Positions 1 through 10,232 are shown, counted from the first letter of the stretch. The stretch: 64,000 nt of DNA from Arsenophonus sp052174135 (GCA_052174135.1 JBQMRZ010000024.1:235078-299077), one strand, 5' to 3'. The notes: generated from the sequence alone by a model not told the origin. Program-made: numbers and translations.

Positions 1-925
1 CATATTTAGTATTAACACGAGCTGCTCGTTCTAATAAACGAGAATGAAGATAAAAAATATCACCGGGATATGCTTCACGTCCAGGAGGGCGCCGTAACAA
101 TAGTGAAACTTGCCGATAAGCAACTGCTTGTTTAGAAAGATCATCATAAATAATTAGCGCATCTTCACCGCGATCCCTAAAGTATTCGCCCATAGTACAA
201 CCAGAATAAGGAGCAAGATATTGCAGTGCCGCAGATTCAGAAGAACCAGCAACAACAACTATTGTATTTTTGAGAGCACTGTACTCTTCTAGTTTATGGA
301 CCACATTAACAATAGTTGAAGTTTTTTGTCCAATTGCTACATAAATACATTTTATTCCTGAATTACGTTGATTAATAATTGTATCAATAGCCAATGTTGT
401 TTTACCAGTTTGCCGATCACCAATGATTAATTCACGTTGACCACGACCAATTGGAATCATAGCATCGATTGATTTATATCCTGTTTGTATAGGTTGATCA
501 ACTGATTGCCGATCAATAACACTAGGCGCAATAACTTCGATCGCAGAGAAGTTATTATATTCAATAGGTCCTTTACCATCAATAGGTTGACCAAGCGTAT
601 TAACAACTCTTCCAAGTAATTCATTACCTACAGGTACTTCAAAAATACGATCTGTGCATTTTACTATCATACCTTCAGATAAGTCAGAATATGGTCCCAT
701 AACTACTGCACCAACTGAGTCACGCTCTAAATTAAGTGCAATAGCATAACGATTACCAGGTAATTTGATCATCTCACCTTGCATAACTTGAGTTAAACCG
801 TGAATACGAATGATTCCATCATTAACAGAAATAATTGTACCTTGATTATAAACTTTACTTGCTATATCAAACTGAGCAATACGTTGCTTGATTAATTCAC
901 TGATTTCGATAGAATTAAATTGCAT
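1..925 (-). CDS. atpA: ATP synthase F1 subunit alpha (N-terminal 308 residues; cut by window edge)
   Basis: Non-catalytic nucleotide-binding subunit of the F1 head. The frame is open from an ATG at 923-925 to the window edge, giving about 308 of roughly 513 residues, so the gene is truncated only by the window. It begins MQFNSIEISELIKQRIAQF and carries the Walker A sequence GDRQTGKT at about residues 169-176, the position expected for AtpA. The beta-barrel domain (IRIHGLTQVMQGEMI) comes before it. The start lies 14 bp after the atpH stop, as the fifth gene of an atpBEFHA order; atpG, atpD and atpC are expected beyond the edge. Identity is certain from the motifs and the operon context. Confidence 0.97.
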   Translation of the reverse strand, partial: MQFNSIEISELIKQRIAQFDIASKVYNQGTIISVNDGIIRIHGLTQVMQGEMIKLPGNRYAIALNLERDSVGAVVMGPYSDLSEGMIVKCTDRIFEVPVGNELLGRVVNTLGQPIDGKGPIEYNNFSAIEVIAPSVIDRQSVDQPIQTGYKSIDAMIPIGRGQRELIIGDRQTGKTTLAIDTIINQRNSGIKCIYVAIGQKTSTIVNVVHKLEEYSALKNTIVVVAGSSESAALQYLAPYSGCTMGEYFRDRGEDALIIYDDLSKQAVAYRQVSLLLRRPPGREAYPGDIFYLHSRLLERAARVNTKY

Positions 926-939
926 ATTCTTAAATCCCC

Positions 940-1473
940 TTAAGATTGTAAGATATCAGTTAAGCGCTCAATATAACCACGTACACTACCGTCAATAACT
1001 AGATCTCCAGCATAAATAATTACTCCTGCAATAAGGAACTTATCAATTTTGTAATTCAATTTAACTTTAGATAAGAATCGTTTTTCTAATGTTATAGAAA
1101 TTTTAAACTGCTGTTTTTTATTTAACTTAATAGCAGAAATTACATTGATATTAATAGTTTTTTCTAAAACTGCTCGTAATTGTATGAATTGTTTTATAAG
1201 CTCTGATAATATATTTAAACGTCGATTTTCAGCCATGATACGAATTAAGTTTCGAACATGTTCATTAATTTGATTATCACAAATAATAATAAATATTTTC
1301 GCTAATATTTTTGGGGATATTGAACTGTAAAGTAACTCATTTATTTGTTGATTATCTGCTATTTTAGCAATAAAACTAAGCATATTTTCCCATTTATCAA
1401 CAAGCTGATTTTCTCTAGCAAAATTAAAAGCTGCTTTAGCATAAGGACGAGTAATTGTACTAATTTGAGACAT
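940..1473 (-). CDS. atpH: ATP synthase F1 subunit delta
   Basis: Delta subunit of the peripheral stalk, joining F1 to the b subunits. It has 177 residues, the usual length for enterobacteria. The N-terminus SQISTITRPYAKAAFNFA matches the helical F1-binding domain, and the C-terminus GSVRGYIERLTDIL is the conserved end of the family. A purine-rich ribosome binding site (AAGGAAGGAA) precedes the ATG. It lies 23 bp after atpF and 14 bp before atpA in the same transcription unit. Apart from A/T-biased substitutions (many Ile, Lys, Asn) it appears intact. Confidence 0.96.
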   Translation of the reverse strand: MSQISTITRPYAKAAFNFARENQLVDKWENMLSFIAKIADNQQINELLYSSISPKILAKIFIIICDNQINEHVRNLIRIMAENRRLNILSELIKQFIQLRAVLEKTININVISAIKLNKKQQFKISITLEKRFLSKVKLNYKIDKFLIAGVIIYAGDLVIDGSVRGYIERLTDILQS

Positions 1474-1496
1474 ATTTCCTTCCTTTCCTTCACCCT

Positions 1497-1967
1497 TTAT
1501 AGTTCTTTGATTAATTTATCAATAATATCGTTATTGGCAGCTATATTAATGGAACGTTCAATTATTTTTTCTGCTCCTAAAATTACTAACATAGCAACTT
1601 GCTTGCGCAATTCTTCACGTGATCGTTTAAACATAACATCAATTTCAATTTGTGCTTTAGTGACAATCCTTTTACGTTCACTTTCAGCTTCTATTTTAGC
1701 ATCTTTAATCATTTGAACTCGTTGTTTATTGGCTTGTTCAATAATGATTTGAGCTTTTGTTTTTGCTTTTTTTAGTTGTTCTTCCGCACTAGCTTTTATT
1801 AATTCAGAGTTTTTTTTAACTTGTTCTGCAGACGATAGATTATCAGCAATTTCTTTTTGCCGCTTTTCAATTACCGCCATAATATGTGGCCATATGTATT
1901 TCATACAAAATAAAACAAAGAAAAAAAATGAAATAGCTTGGCCAATGATTGTTGCGTTAATATTCAT
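1497..1967 (-). CDS. atpF: ATP synthase Fo subunit b
   Basis: Peripheral stalk subunit of Fo; a dimer holds F1 static against the rotor. It has 156 residues, exactly the E. coli length. One N-terminal membrane helix (about residues 5-27, containing GQAISFFFFVLFCMKYIWP) leads into a long charged coiled coil rich in Lys, Glu and Ala, ending AEKIIERSINIAANNDIIDKL. It sits between atpE and atpH in the conserved order. No disrupted region is visible. Confidence 0.97.
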   Translation of the reverse strand: MNINATIIGQAISFFFFVLFCMKYIWPHIMAVIEKRQKEIADNLSSAEQVKKNSELIKASAEEQLKKAKTKAQIIIEQANKQRVQMIKDAKIEAESERKRIVTKAQIEIDVMFKRSREELRKQVAMLVILGAEKIIERSINIAANNDIIDKLIKEL

Positions 1968-2031
1968 AATATAATACTTTTAAGAAAAAAAAAATAACAG
2001 TCTGGTATAACCTATATTATTACTTATATTA

Positions 2032-2271
2032 TTAAGCAATTATAAACATTATATATAATCCTAAACCAACAGAAATCATTGGAATTGCATCAATTAAACC
2101 CATAACAATAAAAAACTGTGTGCGTAATAGAGGTATCAAATCTGGTTGACGAGCAGCTCCCTCTAAAAATTTTCCACCTAAGATAGCAATACCAATTGCG
2201 GCACCGATTGCTGATAACCCCATCATTATAGCGGCAGACATGTATAGCAAATCTATATTTAAGTTTTCCAT
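2032..2271 (-). CDS. atpE: ATP synthase Fo subunit c (rotor ring)
   Basis: Proteolipid that forms the rotating c-ring. It has 79 residues, as in E. coli. Two membrane helices are joined by the polar loop GAARQPDLIPLL. The proton-carrying Asp is present in the second helix (MGLIDAIPM, residue 61). It starts MENLNIDLLYM. It is the most conserved protein in the window, which argues for strong selection on respiration or on proton-driven ATP turnover. It lies 51 bp after atpB. Confidence 0.98.
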   Translation of the reverse strand: MENLNIDLLYMSAAIMMGLSAIGAAIGIAILGGKFLEGAARQPDLIPLLRTQFFIVMGLIDAIPMISVGLGLYIMFIIA

Positions 2272-2322
2272 GATATTTTCTCCGATTTGTTTAGTTGAAT
2301 GAAATTTATTTAGAAAATAAAA

Positions 2323-3147
2323 TTAATGTCTTTCTGATGCCATCGATAAATAAACGATAGTTAGAACCATAAAAATAAAAGCTTGCAATGTAATAATTAA
2401 TATATGAAAAATTGCCCATGGTAGATTAATTGTCCACTGTAACCACCAAGGTAATAAAGCTGCCACAAGAATAAAGATTAATTCACTCGCATATATATTA
2501 CCAAATAATCGCAAACTTAATGATATAGGTTTAGAAAGCAAGTTAACACCTTCTAGAATTAAATTGATAGGAATTAAAATAGGATGATTAAATGGTTCTA
2601 AGGTTAATTCTTTCATAAATCCTTTTAATCCTTTTATTTTAATGCTATAAAAAATAATTAAAATAAAAACACCAATCGCCATTGATACAGTTATACTTAC
2701 ATCTGCAGTTGGAACGATGCGTAATGCAGGTAAATCTAAATAGTATTCTGCGATATAAGGAAATAAATCGATTGGTAATAAATCCATAGTATTCATTAAA
2801 AATACCCAAACAAAGACTGTTAAAGCTAAAGGTGCAATAATTTTACTTTTATTTGGATATATATCACAAACAGTATTATTGATAAAATCAACGATTATTT
2901 CTATTGAGGCTTGTAGCTTACCAGGTACAGTACTAGTTGCACTAATTGCAATCTTTCTAAAGAGCCATAAAAAGATAATTCCAAGAATTATTGAAAAAAA
3001 AAGTGAGTCAATATTTAAAATCCAAAACATTGAGTTATTATTGTCATTTAAATTAATCAATCTAAAAGTACGCAGATTTAGCTGAAGATTATTTAGATGG
3101 TGTCCTATATAATTTTCTATAGTCATCACTTCTTTTGATACAGACAT
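2323..3147 (-). CDS. atpB: ATP synthase Fo subunit a
   Basis: Stator channel subunit of Fo, carrying protons to and from the c-ring. It has 274 residues against about 271 in E. coli. Several hydrophobic helices are visible, and the essential arginine lies in SLSLRLFGNIYASELI. It is the first gene of the retained operon: atpI and rsmG (gidB), which separate atpB from mnmG in E. coli, are absent, leaving a 977-bp AT-rich spacer. I could not define a convincing promoter upstream, although a TATAAT-like element occurs within the first 60 bases. Confidence 0.97.
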   Translation of the reverse strand: MSVSKEVMTIENYIGHHLNNLQLNLRTFRLINLNDNNNSMFWILNIDSLFFSIILGIIFLWLFRKIAISATSTVPGKLQASIEIIVDFINNTVCDIYPNKSKIIAPLALTVFVWVFLMNTMDLLPIDLFPYIAEYYLDLPALRIVPTADVSITVSMAIGVFILIIFYSIKIKGLKGFMKELTLEPFNHPILIPINLILEGVNLLSKPISLSLRLFGNIYASELIFILVAALLPWWLQWTINLPWAIFHILIITLQAFIFMVLTIVYLSMASERH

Positions 3148-4124
3148 GATAATTTTTACCTTTTATTATATATAAAATATTTAACATCTAAACAAAGTTG
3201 ATATATTCATATGAATAATAAATTTTTATCAATCACTTTGAACTTTAATAAATGAATATCGCTTTTAATCTACTCATAAAACATTTTTTAATATAAATAT
3301 CGTTCTAATAAATTTAATTTTTATCAAAAAAATAATGAGGGTTAAATAAAATATCTTTTTTTTATTTTAACTCCATATACCATATTAATGGTATAAATAA
3401 ATTATTAATTAATCAATACTTTTATTTATCAATCAAAAGATACAAGTTCTATTTTGTAATATTTACATAAAAACTACATTGAAAATTACAACCTATATTA
3501 ACTGAAATAACAATAGTTTTAAGTTTTAAAAATATTTAATAATTGATTATAAAAAAATAATAAATAACTTTCATATACTTTCAGTATTTTATATTTTAAA
3601 TTTAGAGGTTTATATAAATTAATTTTTTAAGAACGTTAAAAAAAATATAATATTTATTATTTTAATGATCAAAATGATATAATTAAAAAATTAAGTTAAA
3701 TATAAAAAATAGTAATAAAATCTAAGATAATTTCTTAAAAATTAAAAACATCACACTTTTTCAATTAATATTGTTTTAATTTATTTTTAATAGATTCTAA
3801 ATTTTAGAATTAATTTATATTGTTTTGTTCTAAATATAATTTAGTTTTTTTGAAACTAAATTAATAACGCTAATATGTATTTTTTTTAAATAAAAGAAAG
3901 TAGTATTATATTACATAATTTTAAGTTTATTCAAGAATTAGTAAATTACTTACTTTTAAAATGCTTATCAAGAATCAATCTTGTAATTTTATTTAATATG
4001 ATTATATTTTTATTTTTTTTTATACAATTTAACAATAAAAGTTGTATATTTATTCTGTTTATTTAAAAATTTCTCGAAATAATATTTGTTTTATCTGATA
4101 AAACTTTAAAATAAATTATTAAAT
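3148..4124. other. Gene-free spacer at the former rsmG/atpI position
   Basis: This is 977 bp between the start of atpB and the end of mnmG, both on the minus strand. In E. coli the interval holds rsmG (gidB) and atpI. Here I see no open frame with recognisable homology, only A/T-rich DNA with short homopolymer runs and small dyads (for example TATTCATATGAATA near 3203). The simplest reading is complete erosion of the two genes. Confidence 0.7.
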
Positions 4125-6017
4125 TTATTTAAGCGTTTTAATATTATAAAAATTCTTTTTCAGCCAAATTAATAATATAGATATTGCGGATGGCGTAATA
4201 CCTGATATGCGCGTTGCTTGACCAATAGAGGTTGGTTTATGATCACTAAGCTTTTTAATTACTTCATTAGAAAGACCAGGAATTTTTTCATAATTTAAAT
4301 TAGTCGGTAACATAATATATTCATTATAAAGTTGTTTTTTTATTTCTTTTTTTTGACGAGTAATATATCCTTCATATTTTACTTGAATTTCAATTTGATT
4401 TATAATTTGAAGATCATCAATTGATGGTGAAAGATAATTTAATGAAGTAAGTAATTTATAATTTATTTCAGGACGACGTAGTAAATCTTCAGCATTTATT
4501 TTTTTTGAAAGTGGAAAGGATAAAACTTTATTAAGATTACTAATCTTATCTGAATTAGGTTGTAACCAAATATTACGTAGTCGCTGACGTTCTTGTTCGA
4601 TTAATTCAACTTTACGACAAAACTTTTTCCAACGATTTTCATCGATTAAATTAAGTTTATATCCTTTTTCGGTTAAACGAAGGTCAGCATTATCTTGACG
4701 GAGCATGAGACGATATTCTGCTCGTGAAGTAAATATTCGATAAGGTTCCTTAGTACCTAATGTACAAAGATCATCAACTAAAACACCAATATAAGCTTGA
4801 TCACGGCGAGGATACCATCCCTCTTGTTCAAAGGCATAACGAGCTGCATTAAGTCCTGCTAATAATCCTTGAGCTCCAGCCTCTTCATAACCTGTTGTTC
4901 CATTAACTTGACCAGCAAAAAATAATCCTTTTATAAATTTACTCTCTAAAGTGAGTTTTAAATCCCTGGGATCAAAAAAATCATATTCAATAGCATATCC
5001 TGGCCGAGTAATACGGCTATTTTCTAGTCCTTTTATTGAATGCAAAATTTTCATTTGTACATCAAAAGGTAAGCTAGTAGAAACTCCATTAGGATAAATT
5101 TCATTACTTGTTAATCCTTCTGGTTCAAGAAAAATTTGATGTCTTGAACGATTTGTAAATTGTATGATTTTATCTTCAATAGAAGGACAATAACGAGGTC
5201 CTATACCTTGAATAATACCCGTATATATGGGACTACGATTTAAGTTATCACGAATTATCTGGTGTGTTTTTTCATTTGTATAAGTGATATAGCAAGGTAA
5301 TTGTTTTGGATGTTGATCTGAAGTTCCAATAAAAGAAAAAACAGGTGTTGGATTATCACTAAATTGTGACGCCAACTGCGAAAAATCGATAGTTTTCGCA
5401 TCTATTCTAGGTGGTGTACCTGTTTTGAGTCGATTTACTCGTAAAGGTAATTCCCTTAACCTATGTGATAAATTAATAACAGATGGATCACCTGCTCTGC
5501 CTCCACTATATTTTTTGAATCCTATGTGAATTTTGCCATTAAGAAAAGTACCTACAGTTAATACAATAGATTTTGTATAAAATTTTAATCCTATTTCGGT
5601 TACTATGCCAGTAATTTTGTTATCTTTTAAAATTAAATCTTCAACAGTTTGTTGAAGAATCATTAAATTATTCTGATTTTCTAACGCAGTTCTAATTATT
5701 TGCTTATAAAGTATACGATCAACTTGAGCTCTTATTGCCTGTACTGCCGGACCTTTATTTGTATTAAGTGTTCTAAATTGGATTCCTGCTTTATCTGTTG
5801 CAATACCCATAATACCACCTAAGGCATCAATTTCTTTAACTAAATGCCCCTTACCTATTCCTCCAATAGCTGGATTACATGACATTTGACCTAATGTATC
5901 AATATTATGGGTTAGAAGTAAAGTTTTTCGCCCCATGCGAGCTGCTGCCATGGCTGCTTCAGTACCAGCATGCCCCCCTCCAATAATAATAACATCAAAT
6001 TGTTCTGGATAAAACAT
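4125..6017 (-). CDS. mnmG: tRNA uridine-5-carboxymethylaminomethyl modification enzyme, FAD subunit
   Basis: FAD-dependent partner of MnmE (not in this window), modifying U34 of tRNAs that read split codon boxes. It has 630 residues against 629 in E. coli. The FAD-binding signature VIIIGGGHAGTEAAMAA lies at residues 9-25, followed by SCNPAIGGIGKGHLV. The second conserved block GTTGYEEAGAQGLLAG is near residue 370. The C-terminal helical domain responsible for MnmE binding is present (EKIPGLSNEVIKKL). The ATG at 6015-6017 follows an AAGG element. In E. coli this gene borders oriC, and here it likewise borders a long non-coding spacer. Confidence 0.97.
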   Translation of the reverse strand: MFYPEQFDVIIIGGGHAGTEAAMAAARMGRKTLLLTHNIDTLGQMSCNPAIGGIGKGHLVKEIDALGGIMGIATDKAGIQFRTLNTNKGPAVQAIRAQVDRILYKQIIRTALENQNNLMILQQTVEDLILKDNKITGIVTEIGLKFYTKSIVLTVGTFLNGKIHIGFKKYSGGRAGDPSVINLSHRLRELPLRVNRLKTGTPPRIDAKTIDFSQLASQFSDNPTPVFSFIGTSDQHPKQLPCYITYTNEKTHQIIRDNLNRSPIYTGIIQGIGPRYCPSIEDKIIQFTNRSRHQIFLEPEGLTSNEIYPNGVSTSLPFDVQMKILHSIKGLENSRITRPGYAIEYDFFDPRDLKLTLESKFIKGLFFAGQVNGTTGYEEAGAQGLLAGLNAARYAFEQEGWYPRRDQAYIGVLVDDLCTLGTKEPYRIFTSRAEYRLMLRQDNADLRLTEKGYKLNLIDENRWKKFCRKVELIEQERQRLRNIWLQPNSDKISNLNKVLSFPLSKKINAEDLLRRPEINYKLLTSLNYLSPSIDDLQIINQIEIQVKYEGYITRQKKEIKKQLYNEYIMLPTNLNYEKIPGLSNEVIKKLSDHKPTSIGQATRISGITPSAISILLIWLKKNFYNIKTLK

Positions 6018-7520
6018 TATAAACCTTAATATTAAATGTAATTTATAAAGTAAATTTTACTCAAGTTTTATAAAAAAACAAGTTATATAATTTTGTTTAA
6101 GATGTTAAAACAATAAATTTTCATTAGATATTAAAGTCTTGTTATTATTTTAATGAAATTACGGTTTTTTATAATGATATAAATAACTTAACATGATCAT
6201 TATTTTTTTATTTTTATCTATTAATAACACGTAATCTTTATGTGTTATTAATTAGCATTAATGTAATTAATTACATATTTATTTTTTAATGTATAGGTAG
6301 TAGATACTAATTGTTTCCTTTTTATAAAATTATTTATATTTATTTTTATTTTATTCATTTAAATAAAAATATTATTTTTTTATTTTCAATCCAAATTTTT
6401 GCGATATTTTGTATGTTATATCTTAAAATATCGATCTATAATAGCTTATTTACTTGTTTTACATAATAATTTTTTAGAAAAGTTAATTTTCTAATTTATG
6501 AATTTCGGCGTAAAAGCAATATATTCCTTGTTACTTATTCTAATTTCACCATAATTAATTTAACTAATATTTGATTTTTCCTTGCTTATCTCTTTTAAGA
6601 GAAATATATATTTTAAATAATTCTCTTAACTCATATATAAATATATAACCAACAAAATATCTTTTATTGTTAGTTATTTTAATGGAGATTCATACTTTAT
6701 CTCAGTATCAAAATTATATTTTCTTAATGTTTTAGTAATGTGTTTACAAATATATTCAGTATTACTCATAGTGCCATATATTAGCGCTGTTATTAATATT
6801 ATTTTTATTATTATAACAAGAAAAATATTTAAAATAATAGTAATAATTATCACATATTATAAATATGTCATCATATATATGTTTGTTTGATGAGAATAAT
6901 ATAGTTATTATATTTTTTATAGATTAATAACACGCATATTATTAGTTTTGTAAAGAGATAAAAATTTTAGTAAATAAAATTTTATTAACTAGCCTGTATT
7001 ATATTAATAATTAAGTCCTCTAGAAGAGAGTAATAAATTAACACGTTATTTAATGGAAATATTTTAGCTGTAAAGTACATACTTTCATAATTCCATCTAA
7101 TTTATCAAGTTTTTAGGATACTATATAATATTTAACTTTTTAAAAACTAAATAAAATTATAGAAAATAAATTGAAATTTTTCGTATTAATATTTAATAAA
7201 TGATATCTCCATAATAATAAAATTATTTAATTTATTTTTTCGTTTGAAAAAACATATTGTAGTAGAGCGTGCAATTTTTTTATAATTTCTATAGATGATT
7301 TATTCGTATATATATTATTTATTAATTTATTTAAATATATTACGATTTAAATTATCACATCAATAATTTATAAATACTTAAAGCATCTTTTCAGAAATTA
7401 TTTTTAAGATCTTTATTTTAAATTTTATAATTAAAAATATTTTTATTAAGTATATTAAATGTATAGCTTAATTTATTATTTAATTTTTAAATTAAATAAT
7501 TCTACAGAATAGAAGGTAAA
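6018..7520. other. Non-coding spacer at the oriC-mioC-asnC position
   Basis: This is a 1.5 kb interval between mnmG (leftward) and asnA (rightward). In E. coli the same interval contains oriC, mioC and asnC; both genes are missing here. By eye I find no close match to the DnaA box TTATCCACA on either strand, no cluster of GATC sites and no 13-mer array, so an origin cannot be claimed. The spacer does hold an inverted repeat at 6220-6252 and a direct copy of one arm at 6923-6934, listed separately. Confidence 0.6.
6220..6252. repeat. 11-bp inverted repeat with a third copy at 6923-6934
   Basis: The arm ATTAATAACAC (6220-6230) is inverted as GTGTTATTAAT (6242-6252), with an 11-nt spacer. ATTAATAACACG recurs in direct orientation at 6923-6934. 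The element lies in the spacer syntenic with oriC. It does not resemble a DnaA box. The core TTAATAACAC also occurs once in distant non-coding DNA (near 31098), so it is not unique to this spacer. Function unknown. Confidence 0.5.
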
Positions 7521-8513
7521 ATGAAAAAATTATTCATAGAAAAACAACAACAAATTAATTTTGTAAAATCTTTTTTTTCACTTTTATTAGAAAAAAAATT
7601 AACTTTAATTAAAGTTCAAGCTCCTATTTTAACTCGTCTTGGTGATGGGATTCAAGATAACTTATCTGGTTATGAAAAAGCAGTGCAAGTTAAAGTAAAA
7701 TCAATACCAGATTCTATTTTTGAAATTGTTCACTCATTAGCTAAATGGAAACGCAAAACGTTAGGCCGCTTTAATTTTAAACCTGGAGAAGGGCTCTATA
7801 CTAACATGAAAGCATTACGACCTGATGAAAATTATCTGACGTCTATTCATTCTATATTTATAGATCAGTGGGATTGGGAAAAGGTAATGCTTAAGGATGA
7901 GCGTTCTCTTGATTATTTAAAACAAACAGTAATTAAAATTTATCAAATAATAAAAGAAACAGAAAAAGCAGTTAGCATAAAATTTAATTTAATACCATTC
8001 TTACCTAAGAAAATTCATTTTATTCACAGTGAAGAGCTATTACAACGTTATCCAAATCTTGATGCTAAAGAAAGAGAGTATAAAATAGCTAAAGAATTAG
8101 CTGCAGTTTTTCTTATTGGTATTGGTGGAAAATTATCGCATGGTTTTGCTCATGATGTGCGTGCTCCTGATTATGATGATTGGACAACACTTAATAGTGA
8201 TGGATATGCTGGTTTAAATGGCGATATTATTGTTTGGAATCCTATATTAAAAGATGTATTTGAAATTTCTTCAATGGGTATTCGTGTTGATGCAAAAACA
8301 CTTACACAGCAATTAGAAATTACTGGTGATGAAAATAGAATATCTCTTGAGTGGCATCAAGCATTGCTGAAATATCAAATGCCACAAACAATAGGAGGTG
8401 GTATTGGACAATCTCGTTTAGTAATGTTATTGCTTCAAAAAAAACATATTGGTCAAATTCAATGTAGTGTATGGTCTCATGAAAGTTATTCGATTATAAA
8501 AGACATACTATAA
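7521..8513 (+). CDS. asnA: Aspartate-ammonia ligase (asparagine synthetase A)
   Basis: ATP-dependent formation of asparagine from aspartate and ammonia, in the cytosol. It has 330 residues, identical in length to the E. coli enzyme and related to class II aminoacyl-tRNA synthetases. Diagnostic stretches are VQAPILTRLGDGIQDNLSG, EKAVQVKVK, KALRPDEN, VRAPDYDDW and the C-terminal ATP-site block PQTIGGGIGQSRLVMLLLQ. AGAAGG precedes the ATG. Its E. coli regulator asnC is missing from the adjacent spacer, so expression is probably unregulated. Runs of eight T and eight A early in the gene (about 7571-7600) are kept in frame. Confidence 0.97.
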   Translation: MKKLFIEKQQQINFVKSFFSLLLEKKLTLIKVQAPILTRLGDGIQDNLSGYEKAVQVKVKSIPDSIFEIVHSLAKWKRKTLGRFNFKPGEGLYTNMKALRPDENYLTSIHSIFIDQWDWEKVMLKDERSLDYLKQTVIKIYQIIKETEKAVSIKFNLIPFLPKKIHFIHSEELLQRYPNLDAKEREYKIAKELAAVFLIGIGGKLSHGFAHDVRAPDYDDWTTLNSDGYAGLNGDIIVWNPILKDVFEISSMGIRVDAKTLTQQLEITGDENRISLEWHQALLKYQMPQTIGGGIGQSRLVMLLLQKKHIGQIQCSVWSHESYSIIKDIL

Positions 8514-9067
8514 TTAAAATTTTTATTAAATTAATAATAAAAAAATAAATAAAATTACATTATTTAAAGAATTTAAAAATAAGAATAAAATTAAATAACA
8601 GATAATAAATCATACTTTTAAATATTGTAATTGTTCTATTTATTAGTATTTTTATCAATTTAATGTTCTAAACAAAATTTTTAAATTTAAAATAATTAAA
8701 TATTAAGGTAGTTTTTACACTTTGATATTTTATCGATCTTATTCATAAATATTATTCAAATATTTATTTTGTTTGAAGTAATATTTATTTTTTATTTATT
8801 ATCTTGCGCCTAATAGCATTAGCATTTAATGTTGCTATATTTGTATATTTTAAAATTAAAAATTGATTTTAATATTAAAATTGTTAAATTGATTTATAGA
8901 AATCAATTTAACAAAATAATAACAATCGATTAGTTAATTTGCATAAAATATCTTATTAATTTTTTATTATTATATCGATTATATCAATTATAAAAAATAA
9001 GTTTTTAACTTAAAAACATGGAATATATAGTGAATAATTAATATTATGTTATTTTAAATAAATGAAA
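8514..9067. other. Convergent spacer between asnA and dnaJ
   Basis: This is 554 bp of A/T-rich DNA between two converging genes. I see no open frame of interest. It contains one strong hairpin at 8881-8914, listed as a terminator. The E. coli neighbours of asnA (viaA, ravA) are not present. Confidence 0.7.
8877..8914 (-). terminator. 15-bp hairpin with TTTT tail downstream of dnaJ
   Basis: Perfect 15-bp stem: TTGTTAAATTGATTT at 8881-8895 pairs with 8900-8914 across the loop ATAG. On the minus strand the stem is followed by TTTT (8880-8877). It lies about 150 bp beyond the dnaJ stop and is the likely end of the dnaKJ transcript. From the plus strand it could also stop asnA transcripts, but no T-run follows on that side. 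Confidence 0.55.
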
Positions 9068-10207
9068 TTACTTTGTTAGATCATCAAAAAATTTTTTCAC
9101 ACTATCTAAAAAACTCTTTGAACGTGGACTATTTTTACCACTACTTTCACCATTTAACGATTCACCAAACTCTTTTAATAATATTTTTTGTTTTTCATTT
9201 AGTTTAACCGGAGTTTCCACTAAAATGCGACACATTAAATCACCAATTATACCGCTACGAACAGTCTTAACACCTTTTCCTTTCATCCGAAAAATGTTTC
9301 CTGTTTGTGTTTCAGCTGGAATTTTAAGACTAACTCGACCATCAAGTGTTGGTACATCAATTTCACCACCAAGTGCTGCAATTGAAAAATTAATAGGCAC
9401 TTCACAGTATAAATTATTACCATCTCGTTCAAAAATAGTATGTCTTGCTATATTAATTTGAACATATAAATCTCCAGCTGGAGCATCATTTTCACCAGCC
9501 TCACCTTCACCATTTAAACGAATACGATCATCAATATTAACACCAGGTGGGATTTTTACTGATAATGTTTTATATTTCTCTATTCGGCAATGACCATGAC
9601 ACTTAACACAAAGTTCTTTAATAACTTGCCCGCGTCCATGACAATTTGGACAAGTTTGTTGAACTGCAAAAAACCCTTGTCGGATTTGAACCTGACCCAA
9701 ACCATGACAAGTTGAACAATTTTCTGCCTTTTTACCTGGTTTAGCTCCACTACCGTTACAAATGTCACATTTCTCTAAAGTTGGAATACGAATTTCTTTG
9801 TTAACTCCATAAACTGCTTCTTCTAAAGTTAATGTAATTTTATACTGAAGATCAGAACCTCTCGCTGAACGTTGACGCCTACCTCCAGAAAAAATATCAC
9901 CAAATACATCACCAAAAATATCACTAAAATCAGAAGAACTAGAAGTAAAACCTCTACTAAATCCCCCGCCTATATTATTTTGTTCAAAAGCCATATGTCC
10001 ATATTGATCATAAGCGGCACGTTTTTGTGCATCAGTCAAAATTTCATAAGCTTCTTTAATTTCTTTAAATTTATTTTCTGCCTTCTTATCACCTTGATTG
10101 CGATCTGGATGATATTTCATTGCTAAACGTTTATATGCTCTTTTAATTTCTTTCTCGTCAGCTGTTTTAGTAATACCTAAAACTTGATAATAATCTCTTT
10201 TTGTCAT
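9068..10207 (-). CDS. dnaJ: Chaperone DnaJ (Hsp40)
   Basis: Co-chaperone that delivers substrates to DnaK and stimulates its ATPase. It has 379 residues against 376 in E. coli. The J domain has the HPD motif at residues 33-35 (KYHPDRNQG). A Gly/Phe-rich stretch follows (GGGFSRGFTSSSSDFSDIFG), then four zinc repeats: CDICNGSG, CSTCHGLG, CPNCHGRG and CVKCHGHC. In the last repeat the final glycine of the usual CxxCxGxG pattern is cysteine; the nucleotide sequence confirms a TGC codon. The C-terminal substrate-binding domain is complete. It is downstream of dnaK in one operon, with a GC-rich hairpin between them. Confidence 0.97.
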   Translation of the reverse strand: MTKRDYYQVLGITKTADEKEIKRAYKRLAMKYHPDRNQGDKKAENKFKEIKEAYEILTDAQKRAAYDQYGHMAFEQNNIGGGFSRGFTSSSSDFSDIFGDVFGDIFSGGRRQRSARGSDLQYKITLTLEEAVYGVNKEIRIPTLEKCDICNGSGAKPGKKAENCSTCHGLGQVQIRQGFFAVQQTCPNCHGRGQVIKELCVKCHGHCRIEKYKTLSVKIPPGVNIDDRIRLNGEGEAGENDAPAGDLYVQINIARHTIFERDGNNLYCEVPINFSIAALGGEIDVPTLDGRVSLKIPAETQTGNIFRMKGKGVKTVRSGIIGDLMCRILVETPVKLNEKQKILLKEFGESLNGESSGKNSPRSKSFLDSVKKFFDDLTK

Positions 10208-10232
10208 ATTTATTTACCATTAACACATGCAA

